Assembly: GCF_051857545.1 (NCBI RefSeq)
Contig: NZ_JBPZHB010000006.1
Coordinates: 372,001-436,000, forward strand
Direction of reading: 5' to 3'
Source: Larkinella sp051857545
GTDB lineage: Bacteria; Bacteroidota; Bacteroidia; Cytophagales; Spirosomataceae
DNA: 64,000 nucleotides
The notes beneath the pieces are model-generated. The model was not told the origin of the DNA, did no database searches, and saw only the letters and a list, made by a program, of their open reading frames with translations. Both the position numbers and the translations under genes were made by a program. Shown piece by piece: positions 17,288-26,225 of the stretch (the stretch's first letter is position 1; every line of letters starts with the position of its first letter).

Positions 17288-18766
17288 ATGTATCTCCTTG
17301 GATTTGATGTCGGCAGTTCGTCCGTAAAAGCCTGTTTGCTGGAAGTTGAAACCGGTGCGGTGGTGGCATCCGCGTTTTTCCCCGAATCGGAAATGCCCAT
17401 CGACGCGCCCCTCCCGGGCTATGCTGAGCAAAACCCGGATGCGTGGTGGAAAAATGCCTGTCTGGCGTCCAAAACCGTGTTGTCGAAAACCGGCGTGAAA
17501 TCGGAAGACGTGAAAGCCATCGGCATTTCCTACCAGATGCACGGTCTGGTGATCGTGGATAAGGAGTTAAACGTGCTGCGTCCGTCCATCATCTGGTGCG
17601 ACAGCCGGGCGGTTTCCTACGGTGAAAAAGCCTTCGAAACCGTAGGTCGGACCAAAAGTCTGCAACACCTGCTTAACTCGCCGGGCAACTTTACGGCCGC
17701 CAAACTGGCGTGGGTGAAGGAAAACGAGCCCGCGATTTACAGCAAAATTCATAAATTCATGCTACCGGGCGACTACTTAGCCGCCCGTATGACCGGCGAA
17801 ATCGTCACGACGCCCTCCGGGTTGTCGGAAGGCATTCTGTGGGATTTTCAGAACGAAAAACCGGCGGATTTTCTGCTGGATTATTTTGGATTCGACCCCT
17901 CGCTCGTTGCCGACATCAAACCGACATTTTCCGTTCAGGGCGAACTGACGTCGAAAGCCGCCAGCGAGCTGGGCCTGGCCACTGGAACGCCGGTGACCTA
18001 CCGCGCGGGCGACCAGCCCAACAACGCGTTTTCGCTCAACGTACTGGAACCCAACGAAATTGCCGCCACAGCGGGTACGTCGGGCGTCGTCTACGGCGTC
18101 AGTGATCAGGCCAAATACGACCCGCAATCCCGCGTCAACACGTTCCTGCACGTCAGCCACACGCCGGAAGCCCCGCGCTACGGCGTTCTGCTCTGCATCA
18201 ACGGCACCGGCATTCTGAATAGCTGGCTACGGAATCACCTGCTTCGCGGTTCGGTTGGTTACGCCGAAATGAACGATCTGGCGGCCCACGCGCCCGTCGG
18301 TTCCGACGGTTTGCTGTGTTTGCCCTTTGGCAACGGCGCCGAGCGCGTGCTGGAAAACCGCGATTTAGGCGCTTCATTCCACGGTTTGCAACTGACGCGC
18401 CACAGCCTCCCCCACTGGATTCGGGCTGCTCAGGAAGGCATTGTCTTCTCGTTTTACTACGGCATTCAGGTCATGGAGCAAGTGGGCGTTGGTCTGAAAA
18501 CCATTCGCGCCGGGGAAGCCAACATGTTCCTCAGTCCGCTGTTCCGCGACACGCTAGCCAACCTGACCGGGGCCGAAATCCAGCTTTTCAATACCGACGG
18601 CGCACAAGGTGCGGCCCGGGGGGCCGGATTGGGACTCGGTATTTACAAAAACCGCCAGGAAGCCTTTACCGGTTTGAAAATAATCCGCACCATCGAACCC
18701 GATATGCGGGCGCAGGAAGCCTACCGCGATGCCTACGAGAAATGGCGGAATGTGCTCGCAGACTGA
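17288..18766 (+). CDS. xylB: Xylulokinase (FGGY family)
   Basis: Phosphorylates D-xylulose for entry to the pentose phosphate pathway. It has 492 residues from ATG 17288; the upstream extension to 17225 overlaps the promoter. The N-terminal phosphate motif GFDVGSSSVKA, the substrate segment SYQMHGLV and the second-domain motif GTSGVVYG are typical. No xylose isomerase is adjacent. The gene converges with a lacI-type regulator across a REP-like repeat cluster. Other FGGY sugar kinases are possible, though the QMHG segment supports xylulose. Confidence 0.88.
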   Translation: MYLLGFDVGSSSVKACLLEVETGAVVASAFFPESEMPIDAPLPGYAEQNPDAWWKNACLASKTVLSKTGVKSEDVKAIGISYQMHGLVIVDKELNVLRPSIIWCDSRAVSYGEKAFETVGRTKSLQHLLNSPGNFTAAKLAWVKENEPAIYSKIHKFMLPGDYLAARMTGEIVTTPSGLSEGILWDFQNEKPADFLLDYFGFDPSLVADIKPTFSVQGELTSKAASELGLATGTPVTYRAGDQPNNAFSLNVLEPNEIAATAGTSGVVYGVSDQAKYDPQSRVNTFLHVSHTPEAPRYGVLLCINGTGILNSWLRNHLLRGSVGYAEMNDLAAHAPVGSDGLLCLPFGNGAERVLENRDLGASFHGLQLTRHSLPHWIRAAQEGIVFSFYYGIQVMEQVGVGLKTIRAGEANMFLSPLFRDTLANLTGAEIQLFNTDGAQGAARGAGLGLGIYKNRQEAFTGLKIIRTIEPDMRAQEAYRDAYEKWRNVLAD

Positions 18767-18780
18767 TAATGATCTGTCTA

Positions 18781-19032
18781 TAATTACCCCGGAGGGGTTC
18801 AATGTCAATAGTCCGCGGTGTTTTTTTAATTACCCCGGAGGGGTGTTCTGTTAATAGAAAAACGCTATAAATAGTCATTCAAGCTCCGGCAGGAGCGCCC
18901 TGACAACGCCAGGATTTAGGTCGCCCCTGCCGGGGCTTAAAACCATCGATGATACCGTTTTCCTATTAACAGAACACCCCTCCGGGGTAGGTGAAATGCC
19001 TATATGTAAAAACGTCGCCGACTATTGACATT
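18781..19032. repeat. Nested REP-like inverted repeats (ACCCCGGAGGGGT units)
   Basis: Three concentric inverted repeats. The outer one is AATGTCAATAGTC (18801-18813) with its complement at 19020-19032. The middle is a 34-base arm starting TACCCCGGAGGGGTGTTC (18831-18863) with its complement at 18956-18989, one mismatch. The inner is AAGCTCCGGCAGGAGCG (18881-18897) with its complement at 18922-18938, two mismatches. A further ACCCCGGAGGGGT unit begins near 18785. The cluster occupies the whole gap between convergent xylB and lacI. Confidence 0.85.
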
Positions 19033-19054
19033 AGCCTAGTCAGAAAAGCTACGA

Positions 19055-20077
19055 TCAGAAAACCTCATTCGGCTCCCGAACCACTAACTCGGGCTCCAGG
19101 ATTACATTTTGCAAATCCGTCGGGGCAATCTTCCCGTTGATCACGTTGAGCAGAATTTCAGCCGCCATAAACCCAATTTGGTAAGGATGTTGTTCGACCG
19201 ACGCCAGGGGTGGGTGTTCGAGGTAGGTATTGAGCGGGAGATTGGCAAAACTGACAAACGAAATATCCTGATTGACGACCAGCCCGTAACTGCGGCACAC
19301 CTGCATGGCATCCAGCGCCACGTAATCGTTGAACGTCAAGACCGCATCCGGCCGGGTGGGCGATGACAAAAGCTGATTCATTTTCAGGACGGTTTCCGGC
19401 GTTGTGAGGTCACTGCGCTTGATCAGGGCGTTTTCGACGGGCAATCCTTCTTCCACCAAGGCCGTGATATACCCCCGATACCGCTCCTCGCTGGCGATCA
19501 GGGCGTGGGGGCCGTTCAGCAGCGCAATGCGTCGATGACCGCGCCGGGCCAGCCATTTGGTGGCTTCATAGGCCCCTTTCTCCATATTACACTCGACCCG
19601 GTGAGCCGCAATGTGGGGCGGAATGCGGTCGAACAACACCAGCGGAATCTGGCGATCCAGTAATTCCTGAATGTGGTGGGTCTGCTGGGTTTCTTTGGCA
19701 ACCGACAGCAACACGCCATCCACCCGATTGGAAGCCAGCACGGTCAGAATCTGCTTCTCGCGGTCGAACCGGTCGTGCGATTGATAGAGCGCCACCGTCA
19801 CCTGGTGTTCAAACGCCAGTTCTTCCACGCCATTGATCACTTCCGAGAAAAAATTCTCCCGAATTTCCGGCAACACCATCCCGATCACGCCCGTTCGGCC
19901 CCGCTGGAGATTGCGGGCCGTCGTGCTGGGCAGGTATTTCAACTGATCGGCCAGCGCATGAACGGCATCGCGGGTGTGTGCGCTGATGCGGGGGTGGTTT
20001 TGCAAAGCCCTGGACACGGTGGATGGCGACACGTGCAATTGCCGGGCAATCTCCTTAATCGTAATAACATCCTTCAT
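19055..20077 (-). CDS. LacI family transcriptional regulator
   Basis: A 340-residue protein. The N-terminal helix-turn-helix is ITIKEIARQLHVSPSTVSRAL (about 5-25), with hinge helix LPSTTARNLQRGRTG, followed by a periplasmic-binding-protein-like sensor (about 60-330). It is transcribed divergently from the GH109/susCD cluster. Two CAAACGTTTG palindromes lie in the shared intergenic region, so it most likely controls that cluster and itself. The sugar effector is unknown. Confidence 0.93.
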   Translation of the reverse strand: MKDVITIKEIARQLHVSPSTVSRALQNHPRISAHTRDAVHALADQLKYLPSTTARNLQRGRTGVIGMVLPEIRENFFSEVINGVEELAFEHQVTVALYQSHDRFDREKQILTVLASNRVDGVLLSVAKETQQTHHIQELLDRQIPLVLFDRIPPHIAAHRVECNMEKGAYEATKWLARRGHRRIALLNGPHALIASEERYRGYITALVEEGLPVENALIKRSDLTTPETVLKMNQLLSSPTRPDAVLTFNDYVALDAMQVCRSYGLVVNQDISFVSFANLPLNTYLEHPPLASVEQHPYQIGFMAAEILLNVINGKIAPTDLQNVILEPELVVREPNEVF

Positions 20078-20145
20078 CGCGCGTCCTGTTCAGCCTTACA
20101 ATTTACTCTTATTCCTAAAAAACGCAAAATTTCCTTCGGTTTTGT

Positions 20146-20184
20146 ACAAACGTTTGCGCAGGTCTGAACAAACGTTTGCGCAGG
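20146..20184. promoter_or_regulatory. Tandem LacI-type operators
   Basis: Two identical 17-base copies of ACAAACGTTTGCGCAGG (20146-20162 and 20168-20184) are 22 bp apart, two helical turns. Each contains the palindrome CAAACGTTTG with the central CG of LacI-family sites. They lie between the divergent lacI gene and the GH109 gene. Confidence 0.8.
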
Positions 20185-20317
20185 CCAAAACCGTCAGAAT
20201 CAGAACCCTGACGCCCCGGTTTTGATTGATTGGTTGTCTGTTTTTCTCCAATTTCAGCATGGAATTGAACCCCAAACCGTCAATCTAACGCGTATTCCAA
20301 CTCAGCTAACTCCTCCT

Positions 20318-21688
20318 ATGCCTGTTTCTTCCCGCCGAAATTTTCTGCGTACGGCCGCCCTCAGCACCGCTGCTGCGCCCTTTATTCCTTCGCTGTTCGA
20401 ACCGGCCGCAGCCGCATCGAAACCGGCGGCTTTGTCACAGGTTCGTCTCGCTTTTATCGGCGTCGGTTCGCGGGGTCGCAGCCACGTCCGCCAGGCCCTA
20501 TTTCGCGATGATGTGGTGATTACGGCCATCTGCGATCCCGATCCGGAAGCCATCAGCCGCACCAACGCCATGATCGAAAAAAGCGGCAAGAAAGTGCCGG
20601 TTGCTTTCACGAAAGGCGGTGAGGATTTTGTGAACATGCTCAAGCGCGACGACATCGACGGCGTGGTGATTGCCACCCCCTGGGAATGGCACGTTCCGAT
20701 GGCCGTTGCCACCATGAAAGCCGGGAAATATGCCGGGGTGGAAGTATCGGCGACAGTCACGCTCAAGGAATCCTGGGATCTGGTCAATACGTTCGAAAAA
20801 ACCGGGTCGCATTGCATGATTCTGGAAAACGTCTGCTACCGGCGCGATGTGCTGGCGGTTTTGAACATGATCCGCCAAGGGATGTTCGGCGAAATGCTGT
20901 ACGCCCACTGCGGGTACCAGCACGACCTGCGAAACGTCAAGTTCAATGGCGGCATGGGTAAAGAAGGCGTCGAATTTGGAGACAAAGGCTATTCTGAAGC
21001 CCGCTGGCGAACGCAGCACTCCGTCGATCGCAACGGTGATCTGTACCCAACGCATGGTCTGGGGCCGGTCGCTCACTGGCTCGATATCAACCGGGGCAAC
21101 CGGTTTTTGTCCCTGACCTCAACCGCCACCAAAGCCCGGAGCCTGCACAAATATGTGGTCGATAAAGGTGGTCCCGATCATCCCAACGCCAAAGTCAATT
21201 TCAAGCTGGGCGATGTGGTTACTACCGTGGTCAATTGCGCGAATGGCGAGAACATCGTCATCATGCACGACACGAACTCACCCCGCCCCTATTCACTCGG
21301 TTTCCGGGCGCAGGGAACGCAGGGCATCTGGATGGACGACGGCAAAACGATTTACCTGGAAGGAACCAGCCCGAAACCGCACCAGTGGGAACCGTTCGCG
21401 GCCTATCAGGATAAATACGACCATCCGCTCTGGAAACAACACGGCCAAACGGCCCAGAGTGGCGGCCACGGCGGGATCGACTTTTTCGTGATGCGGGCCT
21501 TCATCGAATCCATCAAAGCCCAAACCGCCCCACCGATCGACGTCTACGATGCCGCCGTCTGGAGTGCCATCAGTCCGTTATCGGAGCAATCCATTGCGCA
21601 GGGCAGCAAACCCATCGAAATCCCGGATTTCACCCGGGGAAAATGGAAGACGAACCGCCCCATTTTCGGCCTGAACGAAATTTACTGA
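20318..21688 (+). CDS. GH109-like Gfo/Idh/MocA oxidoreductase, Tat-exported
   Basis: A 456-residue protein from ATG 20318, which begins a twin-arginine signal (SSRRNFLRTAALSTAAA). The Rossmann motif GVGSRGRSH is followed by LENVCYRRDVLAVLNM and GYQHDLRN, segments characteristic of GH109 (NAD-dependent alpha-N-acetylgalactosaminidase). It is the first gene of the susCD cluster and probably acts in the periplasm on a glycan imported by SusC/D. Activity on GalNAc is inferred from the family and is not proven by the sequence. Confidence 0.9.
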   Translation: MPVSSRRNFLRTAALSTAAAPFIPSLFEPAAAASKPAALSQVRLAFIGVGSRGRSHVRQALFRDDVVITAICDPDPEAISRTNAMIEKSGKKVPVAFTKGGEDFVNMLKRDDIDGVVIATPWEWHVPMAVATMKAGKYAGVEVSATVTLKESWDLVNTFEKTGSHCMILENVCYRRDVLAVLNMIRQGMFGEMLYAHCGYQHDLRNVKFNGGMGKEGVEFGDKGYSEARWRTQHSVDRNGDLYPTHGLGPVAHWLDINRGNRFLSLTSTATKARSLHKYVVDKGGPDHPNAKVNFKLGDVVTTVVNCANGENIVIMHDTNSPRPYSLGFRAQGTQGIWMDDGKTIYLEGTSPKPHQWEPFAAYQDKYDHPLWKQHGQTAQSGGHGGIDFFVMRAFIESIKAQTAPPIDVYDAAVWSAISPLSEQSIAQGSKPIEIPDFTRGKWKTNRPIFGLNEIY

Positions 21689-21823
21689 TCTGATTTGCTC
21701 AACTATTCCACCTGGTCAAAACCGTCCGGTTTTGACCAGGCTACCCTTCGCTTGCCTTTACCGAATGCCCTAAGCCCTTGACCTTCTGATTTTTTACGCT
21801 CCACTTTATCAATCTTCCAACCC

Positions 21824-24751
21824 ATGAAACAGCTTTCCGTAAGTTTACTCCTGTGGCTATCGGTAACCGTTTGCGGTTATGCGCAGTCAAGCCTGCGAGG
21901 CACCATCCGCGACGATGCCGGGCAACCACTGCCGGGCGTGACCATCATCGTCCGCGGCACCACGCAGGGCACCACCACCGACGACAAAGGCACCTTCACC
22001 GTTCGAACGACGCCAACGGACGTGCTGGAAATCAGCTCGATTGGCTACCAGGGAACCACCGTGACGGTCGGAAACCGCACGACGGTCGAGATTGCCCTCA
22101 AAAAAGCCGACACCATGCTCGATGAGGTGGTCGTAATGGGCTATACCACTACCAACCAGCGCAACCTGACGGGTTCGGCGCAGGTGGTGACGGCCAAAGA
22201 ATTGAAAGACGTGACGGCCAACAGCGTCGGCCAGATGCTGCAAGGCAAAGCGGCCGGCGTCTTCGTCGGCAACAGTTCCGGCGATCCGCGCAGTACACCC
22301 AAAGTACTCGTTCGGGGCGTTGGAACGCTCACGGCCAGTTCCAATCCGCTCTACGTGGTCGACGGCGTGATTGGCGGTATTCCCAACCCCAGCGACATCG
22401 AATCGATCACCGTGTTGAAAGATGCTTCCGCAACGGCCTTATACGGCGCGCGGGCGTCCAACGGCGTTATCGTCATCACCACCCGCCGGGGTGCTTCCGG
22501 CAAAACCCGGCTGACCGCCCGACTGAACCAGGGCGTCGGTACGCTGAGCCTGGGCAATTTCCGGTTGCTGGATGGTCCGCAATTGTATGACTTGCAGAAA
22601 AGGGTGTTTCAGCGCGACCGGCCAACGGGTGTTCTGAACGATTATCTGCCCACGCCGGAAGCCAACGCCAATACCAACTGGTTCGACCAGGCTTTCCGGA
22701 CGGCCAGCAACACGCTCGCGGAACTGAGTGCGTCGGGTGGTAGCGACAAAACCAAGTTCTTCCTAAGCGGGAACTACTACAAGGAACAGGGCATTTTGCA
22801 GGGAACCGGCCTCGACCGGTTTGGCGCACGGCTGAACTTCAGCCACAACATCAGCGACAAATTCCGGGTGAATGTCAACGGGGCCGGGTTATCGACGCGC
22901 GGCTACGACAACAGCAACGGCGGTCTTTACGCGGCTTATACCTATTTGCCGTATGACGATCCGTACTACAACGGGCAGCCCTACAACCCCGTAACCGGTG
23001 CCAAAAAATGGTATGGCCGCGATAACGCCAACTTCATTTACAACCGCCAGTTCAACACGTTCAAGGAAAATACGCTGTCGGGCGACTTGTTGTTCAAAGC
23101 CGAATACGACGTATTGCCCTGGCTGACGCTGACGACCACCAACCGCGCCCAAACCAGTTATTACGGCAGCCAGAGCAGTCAGGACATGCGCGGACCCAGC
23201 GCCCTGGATGTGCAGGGACGGCTGGCCAGAACCAACACCCGCGACTATACGCTGCTGACGTCGAACCTGTTGCGTTTCCGGCATAGCTTCAACGGTGGGC
23301 ATACACTGGACGGTTTGGCGGGTTACGAATACCAGACCTACTACTACGAATCGCTGGCGGCCACCGGAAAAGGCATTTTCTCCGGCCTGAGCATTCTGGA
23401 TGCAACCTCGCAACCCGAAACCATCGGCGGAACCAAAACCGACAATGCATTCTCGTCGTATCTGTTTCAGGCCAACTACGGCTATCAGGATAAATACCTC
23501 GTTACAACCTCGTTCCGCCGGGACGGTTCGTCCAAATTCGGTCGGGATAAGAAATACGGCAACTTCTACGCGGTCGGCCTAACCTGGAATGCTTCCAACG
23601 AAGCGTTTCTACGCAGCAATCCGCTGCTGACCAACCTCAAATTCCGGTTGAGCTACGGAACCACCGGCAACGCCGACGGCATCAACGATTATGCGTCGCA
23701 GGGTTTATACAACCTGACGGGCCAATACGCCGGTATTCCATCCGCCTACCCAACCCGCATCGAAAACCCGAACCTGTCGTGGGAAGTGTCGAACAATACC
23801 AACTTCGGGATCGACGCCAGTTTGTGGAACCGGCTTTCGCTCACCGTTGATCTCTACAACCGCCTGACCAATAACCTCTTGTTCAACCGCCCGCTCCAGG
23901 CCACCAGCGGTTACACGTTCATTACGGAAAACGTGGGCGCCGTTCGCAACAAAGGTCTTGAAGTGGTGCTATCGGCCGACATTTTGCAGAAAACCGCTCT
24001 GAAATGGCGCATGGACATCAATGCCGGTATGAACCGAAACGCCGTAACGGCGCTTTACGGCGACCGCGTGCTGGTTGCCAACGGCCAACGCCCTTACGCG
24101 CTCGATCGGCCGCTCAACAGTTGGTATCTGCGCCGGTGGATGGGCGTCGATCCGCAAACCGGTGGACCGCTCTGGGAAAAAGTGGGCACCGACGGCACCA
24201 GCACCACGACCAACAACTACAACGACGCAACGATCCAGTTTATCGGCAACAACGCTAACCCCAAACTATTCGGCGGTTTTCGGCAGGTGCTGAGCTGGAA
24301 AGGGCTGGAACTGAACGCTTTTTTTACCTACAGCACCGGTTCCATTCTCTACAACGGCGACCGGAACCTGTTCGACAACGACGGTGCCTACGACCGCTAC
24401 AACCTCATGGCTTTGCAGGAGGGCTGGAGCCGCTGGGAGCAGCCCGGCGACATTGCCACGCATCCGAAGTACGTCATCGGCGGGAACAACAACGCCCAGC
24501 GCCCGTCGTCCCGGTTTCTGGAAAATGGCAATTACCTCCGTCTGCGGAACATCAGCCTGACCTACGATTTGCCAACGGCGTTGGTCACCAAAGCCAAACT
24601 GGACGGCGTCCGGCTGTCGGTTTCGGCGGATAACGTGTTCACGATCACGAAGTTTTCGGGCATCGACCCGGACGTAACCGAGACGGGCGAAGTGGGTACG
24701 AAATACCCGTTCAGCCGGAAATTGGTTTTTGGTCTCCAGTTTAACTTTTAA
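21824..24751 (+). CDS. SusC/RagA family TonB-linked outer membrane transporter
   Basis: A 975-residue protein with a signal peptide (MKQLSVSLLLWLSVTVCGYAQ) and an N-terminal carboxypeptidase-regulatory domain (LRGTIRDDAGQPLPGVTIIV). A TonB-box-like DEVVVMGY and the plug signature VVDGVIGGIPN with DASATALYGARASNGVI follow, then a beta-barrel ending in VFGLQFNF with terminal aromatic. It imports an oligosaccharide across the outer membrane together with the SusD partner 12 bases downstream. Confidence 0.96.
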   Translation: MKQLSVSLLLWLSVTVCGYAQSSLRGTIRDDAGQPLPGVTIIVRGTTQGTTTDDKGTFTVRTTPTDVLEISSIGYQGTTVTVGNRTTVEIALKKADTMLDEVVVMGYTTTNQRNLTGSAQVVTAKELKDVTANSVGQMLQGKAAGVFVGNSSGDPRSTPKVLVRGVGTLTASSNPLYVVDGVIGGIPNPSDIESITVLKDASATALYGARASNGVIVITTRRGASGKTRLTARLNQGVGTLSLGNFRLLDGPQLYDLQKRVFQRDRPTGVLNDYLPTPEANANTNWFDQAFRTASNTLAELSASGGSDKTKFFLSGNYYKEQGILQGTGLDRFGARLNFSHNISDKFRVNVNGAGLSTRGYDNSNGGLYAAYTYLPYDDPYYNGQPYNPVTGAKKWYGRDNANFIYNRQFNTFKENTLSGDLLFKAEYDVLPWLTLTTTNRAQTSYYGSQSSQDMRGPSALDVQGRLARTNTRDYTLLTSNLLRFRHSFNGGHTLDGLAGYEYQTYYYESLAATGKGIFSGLSILDATSQPETIGGTKTDNAFSSYLFQANYGYQDKYLVTTSFRRDGSSKFGRDKKYGNFYAVGLTWNASNEAFLRSNPLLTNLKFRLSYGTTGNADGINDYASQGLYNLTGQYAGIPSAYPTRIENPNLSWEVSNNTNFGIDASLWNRLSLTVDLYNRLTNNLLFNRPLQATSGYTFITENVGAVRNKGLEVVLSADILQKTALKWRMDINAGMNRNAVTALYGDRVLVANGQRPYALDRPLNSWYLRRWMGVDPQTGGPLWEKVGTDGTSTTTNNYNDATIQFIGNNANPKLFGGFRQVLSWKGLELNAFFTYSTGSILYNGDRNLFDNDGAYDRYNLMALQEGWSRWEQPGDIATHPKYVIGGNNNAQRPSSRFLENGNYLRLRNISLTYDLPTALVTKAKLDGVRLSVSADNVFTITKFSGIDPDVTETGEVGTKYPFSRKLVFGLQFNF

Positions 24752-24763
24752 TCATCAGCACCC

Positions 24764-26215
24764 ATGAACTTCTCTCTTTCGCGCTTTTTGTTGCTGGGCT
24801 GTGTGGTGGTAACCACCTCCTGTGAAATTGATACAACCCCGTATAACGGTTTATCCGAGTCGGCGATTCTGCAAGGGGCGCAGGGCCTGCGGGCGGCTAC
24901 CGACGGAAATTACACCTTCCTGAAAGAGTCCGACTACACCCGTAACCTGTTCATTATGAACGAATATCCGGGTGATAACCTGACCCTCAGCGGCACCACC
25001 ACCGACGCGCTTTTTCTAACGTATACCTACCGGCACACCTCCGATCAGGCCAACGCGCTCCAGATCTACCGCAAAGCCTATCAGGTTATTGTCGGCGCGA
25101 ACAAAGTGATTGCGGCCGTTCAGGAAGGAACATCGAAGGAAATGGATCAGATTCTGGGCGAGAACATCTTTCTGCGCGCCATGGTCCATTTCGAGCTGGT
25201 CCGGCTTTTCGGACGGCCGTATGCCCAAAGTCCGGAAACGAATCTGGGCGTGATCATCAAAACCGACACAAAAGCCGACGATAATGCCGCCCGGGCGACG
25301 GTGAAAGAGGTCTATGCGTTTGTGGTCAGCGAGTTGCAGAAAGCCGCCAAACTGATGACGGTAACGCGCACCAGCAGTTATGCCACGGCTGCGGCCGCCA
25401 ACGCGCTGCTTTCGCGGGTGTATCTCTACATGAATGACAACGCCAACGCCATTAAACACGCCGATCTGGTGATTGCGGAAAACCGGTTTTCGCTGGCGAC
25501 ACCGACGCAGGTTCCCGATTTTTACACGGTGGAAAATGAGCAGAACAAGGAAGTTATTCTGGCCATTAAACACACGCTGAAAGACGACCGCGCCTGGAGT
25601 TCACTGGGTTCGATGCTCTACACCTCACCGGGTGGCGTCGGCTGGGGCGAGGTTTACGCGTCGCAGGACTATCAGGATCTGGTGAATAAAAATGCGAACG
25701 ACAAACGGCGGACGTTTCTGGTTCGGAAACTGACGGCGCAGGGAGCGCAGGAAAAGCGGAACGGCATCGACAAAGTGTACGTCACGAAGTTTTCCAACCA
25801 GGGCGGTATTGCGACGCTCAGCTCACCGATCTTGCTGCGGCTTTCGGAAGTATACCTGAACCGGGCCGAAGCCTACGCCAAAACCGGGGCCACGGACAAA
25901 GCCATCGCGGATGTGAACCTGATTCGGCAACGGGCGGGGCTGACCGGCACCGAACTGTATTCAGCGACCGATCTTAAAGGATTGCCAACGGTTCTGGACG
26001 TGGTCTTGCAGGAACGTCGGCTGGAACTGGCGTTTGAGGGCCACCGGGCGTATGACCTCTACCGCAATGGCCGGAGCTTGGTTCGGAATTATCCCGGTTA
26101 TCACAACACCACAACCGGCCAGCAAACCGTTCCGGCGACCGACAAACAAGTGGTTCACCTGATTCCGGAAGCGGAAATTATCCTAAATTCCAACCTGAAA
26201 CAGAACCCCTTGTAG
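24764..26215 (+). CDS. SusD/RagB family surface glycan-binding lipoprotein
   Basis: A 483-residue protein with a lipoprotein signal ending in TTSC (lipidated Cys about residue 20) and a SusD alpha-helical TPR scaffold. The C-terminal region has VLQERRLELAFEGHRAYDLYR, the usual RagB/SusD signature. It follows the SusC gene by 12 bases and should cap that transporter. The ligand cannot be read from the sequence. Confidence 0.96.
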   Translation: MNFSLSRFLLLGCVVVTTSCEIDTTPYNGLSESAILQGAQGLRAATDGNYTFLKESDYTRNLFIMNEYPGDNLTLSGTTTDALFLTYTYRHTSDQANALQIYRKAYQVIVGANKVIAAVQEGTSKEMDQILGENIFLRAMVHFELVRLFGRPYAQSPETNLGVIIKTDTKADDNAARATVKEVYAFVVSELQKAAKLMTVTRTSSYATAAAANALLSRVYLYMNDNANAIKHADLVIAENRFSLATPTQVPDFYTVENEQNKEVILAIKHTLKDDRAWSSLGSMLYTSPGGVGWGEVYASQDYQDLVNKNANDKRRTFLVRKLTAQGAQEKRNGIDKVYVTKFSNQGGIATLSSPILLRLSEVYLNRAEAYAKTGATDKAIADVNLIRQRAGLTGTELYSATDLKGLPTVLDVVLQERRLELAFEGHRAYDLYRNGRSLVRNYPGYHNTTTGQQTVPATDKQVVHLIPEAEIILNSNLKQNPL

Positions 26216-26225
26216 TGACTTTCGA

